DNA of 64,000 nt from Solibacillus sp. FSL H8-0523 (GCF_038051985.1 NZ_CP150291.1:1922001-1986000); one strand, 5' to 3'. Counted from the first letter of the stretch, positions 53,966-63,288 are shown. The notes: generated from the letters alone by a model not told the origin. A program made the numbers and translations.

Positions 53966-55662
53966 ACAACTTCTCCTCTCGATTTCATCGCCTCGTAAAA
54001 TGGAACATCGAACATTGCTAAATGATTGCCACTCGCCTGTACCTGTCCGTTTTCAATATAGTAAATGACTTGCGCCTGACGTAATGTCGCAAAGCGGTGT
54101 GTCACGAGTATAATGGTTGTGTCGTGCAAGCTTGAAATTGCATCCGAGATCATTTGCTCGGTCAACACATCCAGTCCCGCAGTCGGTTCGTCTAGAAACA
54201 ACACGCTCGGTTGCTGGACAATGGCACGTGCAATGGCCATGCGCTGCTTTTCACCACCGGAAAGCGCACTTGCACCTTCTCCAATTTTTGTGTCAAGCCC
54301 TTCAGGAAGCTGTTCAAACCAAGTTGTTAAATTTGCCCTCACTAAGGAAGAGGTGATGGACTCATCCGAAATGTCTCGGCCCATCCGTAAATTTTCCCGC
54401 ACCGAACTGGCAAACACATAGCTATGCTGCGATACATAGGCCATTTCGTCGTACCAGCTTTTTTCATCAATTTCATGCTGATTAATCCCGTTAATCGTTA
54501 AATTGCCACGACGTAAATCCAGCTGTACGGCGAGCATTTGCAGTGCGGTTGATTTCCCGTGACCAGTTGGGCCAATGAGCGCGGTAATTTTCTTTGCTGG
54601 TACCTCAATCGTTATTGGACCGATTGCAGGGCCTTGTTCATAATGAAACACAGCTTCTTTTAAAGACAGGGTAGGGGCTTTCGCTACATGCAAGTGTCCC
54701 CAACCGAGTGAGGTAGGGCGTTTGTTTAATTCAGTTTGTAGTACGTTCATCGCGGCATTGCTACCTTTTTGTGCATGAAACGCAGTCGCCATTTCTTTTA
54801 AAGCATTATAAAACTCAGGTGCAAGTGTTAACACAAAAAACGCCGACACAAAAGGCAATGTCTCAAACACAAGCATTTCAAAGCCGATTTGCAGTGCGAT
54901 CAGCCCAATGCCGAGTGTTGTTATAAGCTCGACAAACAGGGTAGAGGCAAAGGCGATTTTCAGTACAGCCATCGTACGCTCAGTAAAGGCATGATTGTGC
55001 TGTGCCAACACGTCACGTTGTTGTTCGGTTTTACGGAAAAGCTTCAATGTTTGCAGGCCGTATAACAAATCTAAAAACTTTCCGGAAAATCGATTCATCG
55101 CCTCGAGCTGTAATTCAGATTCCGCCTGTGTTTTTTTGCCAATTAATATATAGCTAATCGGAATAAACGGCGCAGTTACCAGTAAAATAAGCGCACTTTC
55201 AACATTAGTAAACACCATACTAATGAGCACAACAATCGGCACAATTTGCGAGCGGATTTTCAGTGGAATGAATTCTCGGTAATAGCCGTCAAGTTCTTCA
55301 ACAGTATCCACATAAAGCGAGATTTTCTGACCGGCTTGCTGTTGTTCAAGCTGCTCATACGAACGCACCGACCACTCATCTAATAGCTGACCGCGTACTT
55401 GCTGTTTGACACTCGTTGCAAAGTGAATCGCGGTATGCTGCATAAAAAAATTCGAACCGAGTCGAAGCATTAGTGCAGCCGCAAGAATAGTGATGAAGGG
55501 AATCGTCGTGTCAAAGGCTTGTTTTTCGATAAATAGAAGGTGAACGATTTGCACGATGCTATAAGCTTGTAGCACAATACTCGCTGCACTTAGCAGGCTC
55601 AGCAAATAAAAGAGTAACGTAAATTTAAGTTGTTTATGTAGTTGCCGAAAAAATAGCTGCAT
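53962..55662 (-). CDS. cydD: thiol reductant ABC exporter subunit CydD
   Basis: 566 residues, same architecture as its partner. Walker A G-P-T-G-H-G-K-S-T near 361, signature A-L-S-G-G-E-K-Q-R and Walker B V-L-F-L-D-E-P-T-A-G-L-D. TAAGGGGGAAGG ribosome site. Heterodimer with CydC. No cydAB oxidase genes lie beside it, unlike in B. subtilis (cydABCD). Ends in ATGA with cydC. Confidence 0.88.
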   Translation of the reverse strand: MQLFFRQLHKQLKFTLLFYLLSLLSAASIVLQAYSIVQIVHLLFIEKQAFDTTIPFITILAAALMLRLGSNFFMQHTAIHFATSVKQQVRGQLLDEWSVRSYEQLEQQQAGQKISLYVDTVEELDGYYREFIPLKIRSQIVPIVVLISMVFTNVESALILLVTAPFIPISYILIGKKTQAESELQLEAMNRFSGKFLDLLYGLQTLKLFRKTEQQRDVLAQHNHAFTERTMAVLKIAFASTLFVELITTLGIGLIALQIGFEMLVFETLPFVSAFFVLTLAPEFYNALKEMATAFHAQKGSNAAMNVLQTELNKRPTSLGWGHLHVAKAPTLSLKEAVFHYEQGPAIGPITIEVPAKKITALIGPTGHGKSTALQMLAVQLDLRRGNLTINGINQHEIDEKSWYDEMAYVSQHSYVFASSVRENLRMGRDISDESITSSLVRANLTTWFEQLPEGLDTKIGEGASALSGGEKQRMAIARAIVQQPSVLFLDEPTAGLDVLTEQMISDAISSLHDTTIILVTHRFATLRQAQVIYYIENGQVQASGNHLAMFDVPFYEAMKSRGEVV

Positions 55663-55724
55663 GAACCTTCCCCCTTAAAAACTCAGTCTATTCATATCTA
55701 TTTCTTTTTTTGCTAAAGAATAAA

Positions 55725-55763
55725 CAAAAAAGGCCAATAAATCCTAAAGTGGATTCATTGACC
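55725..55763 (-). terminator. terminator of metI-metC
   Basis: On the minus strand GGTCAATGAATCC / GGATTTATTGGCC followed by TTTTTTGTTTA. Confidence 0.85.
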
Positions 55764-55776
55764 TCGTGATTAAATA

Positions 55777-56943
55777 CTATTTTGTTAAAATTGCACTTGC
55801 TGCTGTTAACGCCTGTGCAAAATCTTCAATTAAATCATCTTCATTTTCTAAGCCGACTGAGAAGCGTAATAAACCATCTGTAATTCCGCGTTTTGCGCGT
55901 TCTTCGGGTTCCATTGCAGCATGACTCATTTTGGCAGGGTACGAAAGAATCGATTCCACACCACCAAGACTTACCGCAAATACGGGAATTTGCATCGCTT
56001 CAACGAATGCTTTGGCAATGTCGTAGCTAGGTAGGCTAAATGATAGCACCGCACCAGCTGACGTTGATTGCCCGTGGTGAATGGCAAAGCCTGGGTGGGA
56101 AGCTAGTCCAGGATAGTAGACCTTTTCTACAAGTGGCTGAGCTGCTAAAAATTCGGCAATGCGCTGTGCAACGCGTGTTTGCTCGTTAAAGCGTACCGCC
56201 GTTGTTTTCATATTTTGAATAAGTGTAAAGCTATCTTGCACACCTAATACCGATCCAAATGAATTTTGAATAAAGTAAATTTGATTTGCTAGGTCTTCAT
56301 CTTTTGTCACGACTAAGCCAGCTAAAATATCCGAGTGACCTGATAAAAATTTCGTCGCAGAATGAATGACCACATCCACACCTAAATCAAGTGGACGCTG
56401 ATGCAGTGGCGTCATAAAGGTATTATCTAAAAACGTCATTGCCCCGTGCGTTTTTGCAATTTCGACAACTGCGTGGATATCCGTAATGCCTAATGTCGGG
56501 TTTGACGGTGTTTCCATGTAAATTAATTTGGTTTCAGGCTTTACTGCGGCTTTTATAGCTTCCGCGTCTGTGAAATCAACAAATGTATGCGTAATGCCGT
56601 AGCGTGGTAATACCTTTGTCACAAAGCGGTATGTGCCGCCGTATACATCTTCAGTCACTACAATATGGTCACCAGCAGAAAGAATCATAAAGCAGGCAGA
56701 AACGGCCGCCATCCCTGTTGAGAATGCAAAGCCCCGATTGCCACCTTCAAGCTCCGCGATAGCTTTTTCAAGTGCAGCACGTGTTGGGTTACCAGAACGT
56801 GCGTAATCGTATTCACCGAATTCATCAATTGATTCTTGGTGGAATGTTGAAGATAAATAGATCGGTACATTGACCGCGCCTTTTTTATCACTATAGCCTT
56901 CACGAATGGCACCGTGAACTAGTGCTGTTTCAAGTCTTGTCAT
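55777..56943 (-). CDS. metC: cystathionine beta-lyase
   Basis: 388 residues, Cys/Met-metabolism PLP family, close in length to B. subtilis MetC (390). Y-A-R-S-G-N-P-T-R near 47-55 and the PLP lysine in H-S-A-T-K-F-L-S-G-H near 197. Splits cystathionine to homocysteine, pyruvate and ammonia. Coupled to metI by ATGA. Not to be confused with the longer MetY at 16185. Confidence 0.9.
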   Translation of the reverse strand: MTRLETALVHGAIREGYSDKKGAVNVPIYLSSTFHQESIDEFGEYDYARSGNPTRAALEKAIAELEGGNRGFAFSTGMAAVSACFMILSAGDHIVVTEDVYGGTYRFVTKVLPRYGITHTFVDFTDAEAIKAAVKPETKLIYMETPSNPTLGITDIHAVVEIAKTHGAMTFLDNTFMTPLHQRPLDLGVDVVIHSATKFLSGHSDILAGLVVTKDEDLANQIYFIQNSFGSVLGVQDSFTLIQNMKTTAVRFNEQTRVAQRIAEFLAAQPLVEKVYYPGLASHPGFAIHHGQSTSAGAVLSFSLPSYDIAKAFVEAMQIPVFAVSLGGVESILSYPAKMSHAAMEPEERAKRGITDGLLRFSVGLENEDDLIEDFAQALTAASAILTK

Positions 56944-58055
56944 GCAAATTCACCTCGTAGTGTGTCAAATACTTGCTGTAAATCTGCAATTAAATCATCG
57001 GCTTCTTCAATCCCAACCGAGAAGCGTAGTAAACGATTACACACACCACGTGCCACGCGCTCGTCATACGGCATATCGGCGTGTGTTTGTGTGGCAGGGT
57101 AGGTAATAAAGCTTTCCACACCACCTAAGCTTTCTGCAAACGTAATGAGTTTGATGCCTTTTAAGAACGGGTTAATCATGGCCTCATCCTTTACTCGGAA
57201 TGACAGCATGCCACCTTTACCTGTATAGAGTACGTCTGTCACAAGCTCTTCAGCAGTTAAAAACGCCGCTACTTTTTTGGCGTTGGCATCATGCTGCTTT
57301 AGGCGTAAGTGTAGCGTTTTAAGACCGCGAATCAGTAACCATGAATCCATCGGTGCTAATACCATGCCGATTCCGTTATGGTAGAAGCTTAGTTTTTCGC
57401 ATAGCTCTGGGCCTTTCGCGACAACTAAACCTGCTAACACATCGTTATGACCGCCGATGTATTTTGTTGCACTATGTAATACAATGTCCGCACCAAGTTC
57501 GATTGGGCGTTGGAAGTACGGTGTATAGAACGTATTATCAACGATTAATAATAGATTATGTTTTTTCGCTAAAGCTCCATATGCCACTAAATCGATTTCC
57601 TGCATTAATGGATTGGTCGGTGTTTCGATAAATAATGCTTTTGTGTTTTCATTAATTAAACCTTCTACTTCCGCAAGATCTGTGAAAGGGTTGTACACCG
57701 GTTTAATATTGTAATTTTCCGCAAACGTTTTAAATAAACGATACGTCCCACCATATAAATCCTCGGGCACGATTAACTCGTCATTTGGCTTAAACAATGA
57801 CATAACAAGCTGCACGGCTGCCATGCCGGAGCTACAAGCAAAACCTTGATCGCCGCCCTCTAAATCAGCAATCCCTTGCTCTAAAATTGTACGTGTTGGA
57901 TTTTTTGTGCGTGTGTAGTCGTAACCAGTAGATTCGCCAATGCCCGTATGTTGATAGGCTGTTGACATATAAATAGGGGGATTAATGGCACCAGTTTTAG
58001 CATCTGATAAATTTCCAAGCTGAACAAGCTTAGTTTCAATAGAACGTTGTGACAT
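56940..58055 (-). CDS. metI: cystathionine gamma-synthase / O-acetylhomoserine thiolyase
   Basis: 371 residues, matching B. subtilis MetI in length and in motifs such as G-E-S-T-G-Y-D-Y-T-R-T-K-N-P-T-R near 40 and H-S-A-T-K-Y-I-G-G-H near 192 with the PLP Lys. Joins cysteine (or sulfide) to an acylated homoserine. The start follows AAGGAAGTG. In B. subtilis this operon is under an S-box riboswitch; only about 120 bp separate this start from the mscL terminator and no S-box core is visible. Confidence 0.9.
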   Translation of the reverse strand: MSQRSIETKLVQLGNLSDAKTGAINPPIYMSTAYQHTGIGESTGYDYTRTKNPTRTILEQGIADLEGGDQGFACSSGMAAVQLVMSLFKPNDELIVPEDLYGGTYRLFKTFAENYNIKPVYNPFTDLAEVEGLINENTKALFIETPTNPLMQEIDLVAYGALAKKHNLLLIVDNTFYTPYFQRPIELGADIVLHSATKYIGGHNDVLAGLVVAKGPELCEKLSFYHNGIGMVLAPMDSWLLIRGLKTLHLRLKQHDANAKKVAAFLTAEELVTDVLYTGKGGMLSFRVKDEAMINPFLKGIKLITFAESLGGVESFITYPATQTHADMPYDERVARGVCNRLLRFSVGIEEADDLIADLQQVFDTLRGEFA

Positions 58056-58167
58056 GAAAACACTTCCTTAAAATTTCTTAATATTTCGAATGAATCGAGT
58101 ATTACATCAATTTAACAAAAAACATCACATGAAACAATAGCAATACGAGGGTTTTCACAAATTTATA

Positions 58168-58209
58168 TAAAAATAAAAAACCTAGAATACAACTATGCAT
58201 TCTAGGTTT
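58168..58209 (-). terminator. terminator of mscL
   Basis: On the minus strand AAACCTAGAAT / ATTCTAGGTTT, then TTTATTTTTA. Confidence 0.85.
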
Positions 58210-58215
58210 CGATTA

Positions 58216-58608
58216 TTATTTTGATTGCTCTTGTTTTAATAAATCGCGAATCTCTTTTAATAACTCTTCTTTTGTATCTAACTTTGGTGTTGGGTCTTCC
58301 ACAACTTCTGCCGCTTTTTTACGATTTAGTTTAGTAAGAATTCGTAGCGCCATGAAGATGGCAAAGGCAATGATTAAAAAGTCAATGATTGATTGGACAA
58401 ATGTACCAAGTGCAATTTGTGCATCACCAGGACCAAACTTCCATTCGTTCGTTAAATCAATTCCACCCGTTAACATCCCAACTAATGGCATGATGATGTT
58501 TTCTACTAATGAAGTAACGATTTTACCGAAGGCAGCACCGATTACAACCGCTACGGCTAAATCGATTACGTTACCTTTCATCGCAAATTCCTTAAAGTCT
58601 TTCCACAT
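58216..58608 (-). CDS. mscL: large-conductance mechanosensitive channel
   Basis: 130 residues. N-terminal amphipathic helix [14 protein letters not shown], first membrane helix with [12 protein letters not shown] near 20-31, second helix near 68-90 and a charged C-terminal bundle. Opens under membrane tension to release solutes on osmotic downshock. TAAGGAG ribosome site. Monocistronic. Confidence 0.95.
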   Translation of the reverse strand: MWKDFKEFAMKGNVIDLAVAVVIGAAFGKIVTSLVENIIMPLVGMLTGGIDLTNEWKFGPGDAQIALGTFVQSIIDFLIIAFAIFMALRILTKLNRKKAAEVVEDPTPKLDTKEELLKEIRDLLKQEQSK

Positions 58609-58750
58609 AAAAACAACTCCTTATGTCTTATATTTCCTGCGAATTCCTATTGTACCGATTGTTTTTAATATTTTCAACTATCAATCTAGCATTCACATCT
58701 ATTATAATAGGGGAAGTAACATTCCCTATTAAATAAGATTGGTGGCGTCT

Positions 58751-59440
58751 ATGGCTAAAAACAAAAATAAAAAACCAATAATCTCACCGAAAGTAAAGCT
58801 CTTTTTAATCGTTTTATTAATTCCAGTTGCACTGACTACGTATATCTTCGCTTTTTTTAGCTGGCAGCAAATTCGTACGTTGCCGTTTATCGAGCAGTTT
58901 ACCGAAAAGTCTGTGTACCAGCAAATTCAAGAGCAGTTCGACTTAGAAATCCCGCTTGAATACATCCCGGTTTATGTAGCTGCAGAAGAAAAATACGGTG
59001 TTCCGTGGACACTGCTTGCAGCACATCATCGCGTAGAAACGCGCTTTTCAACGATGAAAAAACTGGTGTCCCCAGTTGGCGCAGAAGGGCATATGCAGTT
59101 CATGCCTTGTACATTTGTTGGCTGGAAGCATCCCTCATGTAAAGATCTAGGACAAGGTGCTATTCCTGAAAAAGATAAAACCAATCCGGCGATTATCAAA
59201 AAATACGGAGGCTACGGGGTAGATGCAAATGGTGATGGTGTAGCCGATCCTTTTGATATTGAAGATGCTGTCTATAGTGCCGCAAAATTTTTATCGATTG
59301 CTGGTGTGAAGGATGGCAAATTAAAAAAAGCCATCTTCCAATATAATCATAGCGACAAATACGTACAAGATATCCTGCATTACTACAAACAGTACAGCGA
59401 TTACGGTGAGCAATTGAAAGTTATCGCGCTGGAAAAGTAA
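58751..59440 (+). CDS. membrane-anchored lytic transglycosylase, Slt35/MltB-like
   Basis: 229 residues from ATG 58751 (GGTGGC ribosome site); TTG 58739 is possible. One membrane anchor (about 15-36), then a lysozyme-like fold with catalytic Glu in H-H-R-V-E-T-R-F near 95 and M-Q-F-M-P near 115, and an EF-hand-like D-A-N-G-D-G-V-A-D-P-F-D-I-E-D-A near 158-173 as in calcium-binding Slt35. Cleaves peptidoglycan glycan strands outside the membrane. Monocistronic with terminator. Confidence 0.8.
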   Translation: MAKNKNKKPIISPKVKLFLIVLLIPVALTTYIFAFFSWQQIRTLPFIEQFTEKSVYQQIQEQFDLEIPLEYIPVYVAAEEKYGVPWTLLAAHHRVETRFSTMKKLVSPVGAEGHMQFMPCTFVGWKHPSCKDLGQGAIPEKDKTNPAIIKKYGGYGVDANGDGVADPFDIEDAVYSAAKFLSIAGVKDGKLKKAIFQYNHSDKYVQDILHYYKQYSDYGEQLKVIALEK

Positions 59441-59452
59441 TTTTATTCATTG

Positions 59453-59486
59453 AAAAAAGTGTGACGCAATGTCACACTTTTTATTT
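59453..59486 (+). terminator. bidirectional terminator
   Basis: Stem AAAAAGTGTGAC / GTCACACTTTTT with a five-base loop; A and T runs suit both strands. Confidence 0.9.
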
Positions 59487-59501
59487 AGATGCATACATAC
59501 A

Positions 59502-59759
59502 TTAAGTTGCTTTACGCATAGATTTTAAAATGAAGCTTACGATGAAAATTAAAACAATGGCACCAATTAATGCTGGGAATACGTAGAAGTCTGAAACTTG
59601 CCAGCCCCAGTTGCCTAATAGCATACTACCAATCCAAGAACCGATAATACCAGCTACGATGTTTCCAATAATACCACCTGGAATATCCTTACCTAATATT
59701 ACACCTGCTAACCACCCTAAAATACCTCCGATGATCAAGAACCAAATAAAACTCATCAT
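59502..59759 (-). CDS. GlsB/YeaQ/YmgE-family membrane protein
   Basis: 85 residues, glycine-rich with three short helices and the conserved G-G-I-I-G-N-I-V-A-G-I-I-G-S-W-I-G motif near 29-45. Found across bacteria as a general stress membrane protein (transglycosylase-associated); the molecular function is not known. AAAGGAGAG ribosome site. Convergent with the transglycosylase gene. Confidence 0.88.
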   Translation of the reverse strand: MMSFIWFLIIGGILGWLAGVILGKDIPGGIIGNIVAGIIGSWIGSMLLGNWGWQVSDFYVFPALIGAIVLIFIVSFILKSMRKAT

Positions 59760-59872
59760 GTTATCAACTCTCCTTTGAAAAAAATGAAAGATAATTGCAT
59801 CTAGTTAATTATTTCCTATATGACAAAGGATTAAACCTAAAAATTATAAAAAATCATATTACTTTTAAATAA

Positions 59873-60418
59873 CTATAAGATTCTAGCACCTAAACATGCT
59901 TCAAAATGACTAAGCGCCCACGTATGACCTACATCATTAAAACTCGCAACCGCGTCCTTATAAATCGTAATCTGATAGCCTAAGTTATAGCTGTCTACCG
60001 CCGTATGAAGGATGCAAATATCTGTACAAACGCCAACTAATACAACTTCCTGTATACCGCGCTCGCGTAGCAAAATAGCTAAATTTGTACCTGCAAATGC
60101 ACTATAGCGTGTTTTATCAAATGAAATGACCTCTTGTTGATATTTTTCGTATAGCTTTTTCACGCTGCCATACAACTCACGTCCGGTCGTCCCTTCTATA
60201 TTATGTGGGGGGAATAGCTTTGTTTCTGGGTGAAATGGATCATTTTCTTTGTGTAAGTCATTTGCAAAAATGACAGGTTGTTTTTCTTGAATGAACTGCT
60301 CTATCAATGAAGCAATTTTCCCTTCAATTGCTTGCCCAGGCGCACCGCAAGTAAGCTTTCCATCTGGCGCGACAAAATCATACGTGTAATCAATGACGAT
60401 TAATGCTTTAGAACTCAT
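59873..60418 (-). CDS. pncA: nicotinamidase (isochorismatase family)
   Basis: 181 residues, near the B. subtilis PncA length (183). Catalytic triad visible: Asp10 in V-I-D-Y-T-Y-D-F, Lys in F-D-K-T-R-Y-S-A-F near 101, and Cys in C-T-D-I-C-I-L near 134. Metal ligands in N-D-L-H and F-P-P-H. Turns nicotinamide to nicotinate for NAD salvage; other isochorismatase-type amidases cannot be fully excluded. TAGGAGG ribosome site. Confidence 0.82.
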   Translation of the reverse strand: MSSKALIVIDYTYDFVAPDGKLTCGAPGQAIEGKIASLIEQFIQEKQPVIFANDLHKENDPFHPETKLFPPHNIEGTTGRELYGSVKKLYEKYQQEVISFDKTRYSAFAGTNLAILLRERGIQEVVLVGVCTDICILHTAVDSYNLGYQITIYKDAVASFNDVGHTWALSHFEACLGARIL

Positions 60419-60508
60419 AAATCAGCCTCCTAAAAGTTAATGATTCTATTATGCCATGTTCCATAACAAGACGGTTAGGAAATTAGTTCGTTAAATAGTC
60501 AGAAAATT

Positions 60509-60537
60509 TTGATATTTAAATCTAACTATTGTATAGT
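60509..60537 (+). promoter_or_regulatory. sigma-A promoter of the miniprotein gene
   Basis: TTGATA (60509-60514) - 17 bp - TATAGT (60532-60537), near consensus and correctly spaced. Confidence 0.7.
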
Positions 60538-60574
60538 AATCTCATAAACAATCAAACGGGGTGATCAATTGGAT

Positions 60575-60673
60575 ATGACAATCACGAAAAGGTTAAATCG
60601 TCAGGGTCTATTATTTGTTGGCGTGCACACTTTAATTGTATTGAACTTTGCATTGGAAATGTTATTAATGTAA
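60575..60673 (+). CDS. 32-residue membrane miniprotein
   Basis: ATG 60575 (or TTG 60569 two codons upstream, better spaced to GGGGTG) opens a 32-codon frame ending in TAA. The product has a basic N-terminus (M-T-I-T-K-R-L-N-R-Q) and one hydrophobic helix, so a membrane peptide is expected. The frame is enclosed by its own promoter and terminator. Size and layout recall Prli42-type miniproteins, but the sequence does not match well enough to claim that. Confidence 0.55.
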   Translation: MTITKRLNRQGLLFVGVHTLIVLNFALEMLLM

Positions 60674-60690
60674 TAAATTTAAAATTACGA

Positions 60691-60719
60691 ACCTAGCAGA
60701 TAGTTGCTAGGTTTTTTTT
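60691..60719 (+). terminator. terminator of the miniprotein gene
   Basis: Stem CCTAGCA / TGCTAGG with a six-base loop and eight Ts. Confidence 0.9.
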
Positions 60720-60799
60720 GTGTATAATAATGGAAAAGTAGAGAGGTGCATACGAAAATATAATGAAAATACGAAAATATTCTTCCGTGAGGTGAAACA

Positions 60800-61975
60800 A
60801 TGGACAACTATAACAAAGCTTTTCAAAACCTAGAGCATCCATTCGCATGGCTTGATTTGGATGCGCTGAATCACAATATTAATTTCGTCAACAAAAGCTG
60901 TGGTGATAAGCAAGTAAGGATTGCCACAAAATCAATCCGTTCGGTGGAAGCGTTGCAGCTGATTGCAAAACGCCTGCACCATTTCGCGGGTTATATGACG
61001 TTTACGGCGAATGAATCCCTGTTTTTATTCGAAAAAGGCTTGGACCAACTACTCATTGGCTATCCGGTGTACGAGGAACTGGCCATTACCAAGCTTGTGG
61101 AATGGGTGAAAAAGGGGAAGTCGCTGACGTTTATGGTCGACCATGTGCAGCAAGCCACGCTACTTAACACGATTGCAAGGAAAGCCCGTGTGACGCTAGA
61201 AGTTTGTGTCGACATTAACGTATCAACCGATTTTAAAGTACTGTATTTCGGTTCTAAGCGTTCGCCAATTACTGATTTTGCGAAGCTGGATGACTTGTTG
61301 AAACAACTCAAAACCCTACCATACATCAAAATTACGGGTGTGATGGCATATGATGCACAAATTGCTGGGGTGGCCGATCAAACGCCGAATTACTTTGGGG
61401 CAAAGGGCGCGCTCATTCGCACATTGAAAAAGCAGTCTGTACAAAAAATTACAGCGCTACGTCAGTTTGCCGTCGCTCATGTGAAAAGTATGGCAGACGT
61501 GAAATTTGTCAATGCAGGGGGCTCCGGCAGCATGCGTTGGTGCAGTAAACAGCGCGATGTGACAGAAATTACAGTCGGCTCGGCATTTTTTGCACCTGCA
61601 TTATTTGATCATTACGAAAGTCTACAGCTTCAACCAGCAGCCGGCTTTGCGCTCCGTGTGACGCGGAGGTTTGCAGATGACATAGTTGTCTGTCATGGTG
61701 GTGGTTATTCGGCTTCAGGCGCAGCAGGGTCGGACCGTTTGCCGGTGTTCTTACAGCCAGAACGTTTTGCACTTCTACCATTAGAAGGCGCGGGGGAGGT
61801 ACAAACGCCGATTCAAGTAAAACAAGGACAAGTTACGATTGGTGACACGGTGTATATGCGCCACGCCAAAGCAGGCGAACTTTGTGAACGATTCCAAGTG
61901 TTACATACCATTGAAGATGGTCACTACAAAGGACCAATGAAAACGTATCGGGGGGAAAATCAATGTTTTCTATAA
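60800..61975 (+). CDS. fold-type III PLP amino acid deaminase/aldolase
   Basis: 391 residues. Alanine-racemase-like barrel with the PLP lysine at Lys44 (R-I-A-T-K-S), V-N-A-G-G-S-G-S near 235 for cofactor phosphate, and a C-terminal beta domain with H-G-G-G-Y near 299 as in D-threonine aldolases and D-serine dehydratases. Likely acts on a D-amino or hydroxy-amino acid. GTGAGGTG ribosome site. Overlaps the following lactone oxidase by 13 bases. Confidence 0.78.
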   Translation: MDNYNKAFQNLEHPFAWLDLDALNHNINFVNKSCGDKQVRIATKSIRSVEALQLIAKRLHHFAGYMTFTANESLFLFEKGLDQLLIGYPVYEELAITKLVEWVKKGKSLTFMVDHVQQATLLNTIARKARVTLEVCVDINVSTDFKVLYFGSKRSPITDFAKLDDLLKQLKTLPYIKITGVMAYDAQIAGVADQTPNYFGAKGALIRTLKKQSVQKITALRQFAVAHVKSMADVKFVNAGGSGSMRWCSKQRDVTEITVGSAFFAPALFDHYESLQLQPAAGFALRVTRRFADDIVVCHGGGYSASGAAGSDRLPVFLQPERFALLPLEGAGEVQTPIQVKQGQVTIGDTVYMRHAKAGELCERFQVLHTIEDGHYKGPMKTYRGENQCFL

Positions 61976-63288
61976 ACAAATGGAAAAATGGACAAAAGTG
62001 GACGAACTGGTCAGGGAGCTATCTTTCTTATCCAAGTGCCTATTACGCACCAAATTCAATAGAAGAAGTTTGCGACATTGTGAAAGACCATGCGCTCCTA
62101 AAACGTACGATTCGTGTAACAGGTGCCGCGCATTCGTTTAGCCCGGTTGCGTTACCAGAACAAACGGCGTTGTCCTTGCACAATATGCGCGGGCTGATTG
62201 AAGTAGATAAGGAAAATCAAACGGCAACCTTTTGGGCAGGTACGTACTTATATGAAGTCGGACCACTTCTCGCTAAGTACGGATTTGCGCTTAGTAATAT
62301 GGGCGATATTCAACAGCAAACGCTGGCTGGCGCGATTTCCACAGGAACACATGGGACAGGTCTTACATTTGGCTCATTTTCATCGATGGTGACGAAATGG
62401 GGCTTTGTAAATGGTTTAGGGGAGTATACCGAGCATGTGCGCGGTGCCGATGCCTTATCAGAAAGCTTACATGTGTCTGTCGGGATGCTTGGGATTTTAG
62501 TGAAGGTGACGATCAAAGTCGTGCCGCTCTACAGCCTCGCCTATACTTCAGAGCGTAGTAATTTTTATAGTGAGGTGGCATTGTTGCAGCAAACAATTCG
62601 TGCGCATCGTAATGTCGAATGGTTTTATTTTCCGGGTAGCGAGCATATTCAAGTAAAGAAGATGGAGGCCGTGGCACCTATTGACCAGCCGAAATTCGAA
62701 AAATACGCCGATCAAGTAAAAGTACAGGCGTTAGAAAACGGGCTATTTTATGTGGCATCAGAGCTGTGTAAATACGTCCCGAAGGCAAGCTTAGCGGTTA
62801 GTAAGCTCGCATCAAAGGTTGTAGGCGGTGAGGCACGTACGGGAAAAAGCTACGAAATTTACCCATCACCTCGTAGTGTAAAGTTTGTCGAAGCAGAATA
62901 TGCCGTGCCACTTACTAAGCTTGAAGCATGCATCGAAGAGGTACACACGATGTTTACTGAGCAAAAGTTTGATGTTCATTTTCCAATTGAAATTCGTACA
63001 ACAGCAGGGGAGCCCGGTTACCTGAGCCCAACGCAAGGACAGGAATGTGCGTTCATTGCATTTCATATGTATAAAGGAATGAACGAAGGGCCGTATTTTG
63101 ATTGGGTGCATGAAACCATGAAGAAATATAACGGTCGTCCGCATTGGGGAAAAATCAATCGCTACAACAAAGACAACATCGATACGTATTATCCAAACGC
63201 CCAAAAATTTAATGAAACTCGTCAACAGCAAGATCCAGCCAATGTATTTTTGACGCATTATTTCCGTAACATCTTTATGTATCACTAG
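61963..63288 (+). CDS. D-arabinono-1,4-lactone oxidase-type flavoenzyme
   Basis: 441 residues, vanillyl-alcohol-oxidase fold. FAD-binding parts G-A-A-H-S-F-S-P near 44-51 and G-A-I-S-T-G-T-H-G-T-G near 122-132; ALO-type C-terminus with R-P-H-W-G-K-I near 390 and P-A-N-V-F near 425. Oxidises a sugar lactone or polyol with oxygen or another acceptor. The reading frame starts inside the aldolase gene with CGGGGGG as ribosome site, so the two are translated together; the aldolase product may be its substrate, but that is inference. Confidence 0.82.
   Translation: MFSINKWKNGQKWTNWSGSYLSYPSAYYAPNSIEEVCDIVKDHALLKRTIRVTGAAHSFSPVALPEQTALSLHNMRGLIEVDKENQTATFWAGTYLYEVGPLLAKYGFALSNMGDIQQQTLAGAISTGTHGTGLTFGSFSSMVTKWGFVNGLGEYTEHVRGADALSESLHVSVGMLGILVKVTIKVVPLYSLAYTSERSNFYSEVALLQQTIRAHRNVEWFYFPGSEHIQVKKMEAVAPIDQPKFEKYADQVKVQALENGLFYVASELCKYVPKASLAVSKLASKVVGGEARTGKSYEIYPSPRSVKFVEAEYAVPLTKLEACIEEVHTMFTEQKFDVHFPIEIRTTAGEPGYLSPTQGQECAFIAFHMYKGMNEGPYFDWVHETMKKYNGRPHWGKINRYNKDNIDTYYPNAQKFNETRQQQDPANVFLTHYFRNIFMYH

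Noticed and set aside
58056-58215. S-box riboswitch upstream of metI
   Set aside because: The spacing is too short and the conserved elements are not seen on the minus strand.
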